The notes under the pieces: generated by a model
Databases searched by the model: none
What the model was told of the DNA's origin: nothing
The model's input: the letters and a program-made list of their open reading frames with translations, nothing else
Shown here: positions 63,907 through 64,000 of the stretch, piece after piece
How the letters are laid out: every line of letters begins with the position of its first letter
How positions within the stretch are numbered: the stretch's first letter is position 1
DNA from: Saccharothrix carnea
GTDB lineage: Bacteria; Actinomycetota; Actinomycetes; Mycobacteriales; Pseudonocardiaceae
Direction of reading: 5' to 3'
NCBI RefSeq assembly: GCF_003014735.1
Contig: NZ_PYAX01000021.1
Span: 36,990 to 100,989, forward strand
Length of the DNA: 64,000 nucleotides
Position numbers and translations under genes: made by a program

Positions 63907-64000
63907 GTTCGGCGGCGTCCTACTCTCCCACACCCTCACGAGTGCAGTACCATCGGCGCTGGAAGGCTTAACTACCGGGTTCGGAATGGGACCGGGTGTT
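63907..64000 (-). rRNA. rrf: 5S ribosomal RNA, 5' part outside the window
   Basis: The minus strand reads AACACCCGGTCCCATTCCG, continues through AAGCCTTCCAGCGCCGATGG and ends AGGACGCCGCCGAAC, the conserved actinobacterial 5S sequence. About 94 of roughly 117 bases are present. The 23S and 16S genes of the operon should lie beyond the right edge. Confidence 0.96.

Overview
The window is high-GC actinobacterial DNA, most likely from a filamentous member of the Pseudonocardiaceae (Saccharothrix, Lentzea or Actinosynnema type). The evidence is the strong G/C bias at third codon positions, frequent GTG starts, many 1-4 bp stop/start overlaps, a tmRNA tag ending in FALAA, a WhiB7 regulator with an AT-hook, an adenylylation-type glutamine synthetase with its GlnE, and gene neighbourhoods that I recall as shared with mycobacteria (UPF0182 - PDZ/Lon protease - DUF2342 - ABC1 kinase - whiB7 - uvrD2, and smpB - ftsX - ftsE - prfB). 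The genus is an inference.

Bases 1-18,600 form an accessory region. A small HTH protein and a TPR protein sit at the left edge. Then comes a tightly coupled three-gene operon on the minus strand (11,251 down to 1,639): a SNF2-type helicase with a C-terminal DUF3883 nuclease-like domain, a DUF1156 DNA methylase, and a Swt1-HEPN/DUF499 ATPase. Junctions of GTGA and TAGTG bind the three together. This is a predicted anti-phage module and the best candidate in the window for a poorly described system. It is followed by about 1 kb without a convincing gene, a degenerate tRNA-like segment, an excisionase and a tyrosine integrase. Next is a patch of polymorphic-toxin immunity genes (Imm1, two tandem Imm50-like genes) with a stranded toxin C-terminal tip directly followed by a HEAT-like immunity gene. 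A DNA glycosylase, a broken small gene and an AAA ATPase complete the region.

Bases 18,600-34,000 return to core genome: tRNA-Ala, a DsbA-like protein, an MFS transporter, acetyltransferase, glycosyltransferase, HrpB helicase, an HTH gene behind two phased operators with a coupled hydrolase, tmRNA, a NarL-type two-component system, an amidohydrolase, then smpB, ftsX, ftsE and prfB. The tmRNA and its protein partner SmpB lie within 4 kb of each other. FtsEX, which controls septal peptidoglycan hydrolysis, lies directly beside them.

Bases 34,000-50,400 hold two identical initiator tRNA genes with their own terminators, UPF0182, a membrane-anchored PDZ/Lon-type protease, DUF2342 and YgjP-type metalloproteases, an orphan cyclodehydratase-like ThiF/TOMM protein, an ABC1 kinase, a methyltransferase with a coupled 59-residue zinc-ribbon gene, and whiB7 with its promoter, leader ORF and attenuator, followed by uvrD2.

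Bases 50,400-64,000 centre on nitrogen and phosphate: glnA and glnE (GlnE adenylylates the tyrosine visible in GlnA), and a Pit phosphate transporter behind a 22-bp-phased repeat array. A class I amidotransferase, rhodanese, Lrp regulator, a DUF2975/XRE pair behind an operator-like palindrome and an acetyltransferase follow. The right edge is the terminator and 3' part of the 5S rRNA of an rRNA operon on the minus strand that runs out of the window.
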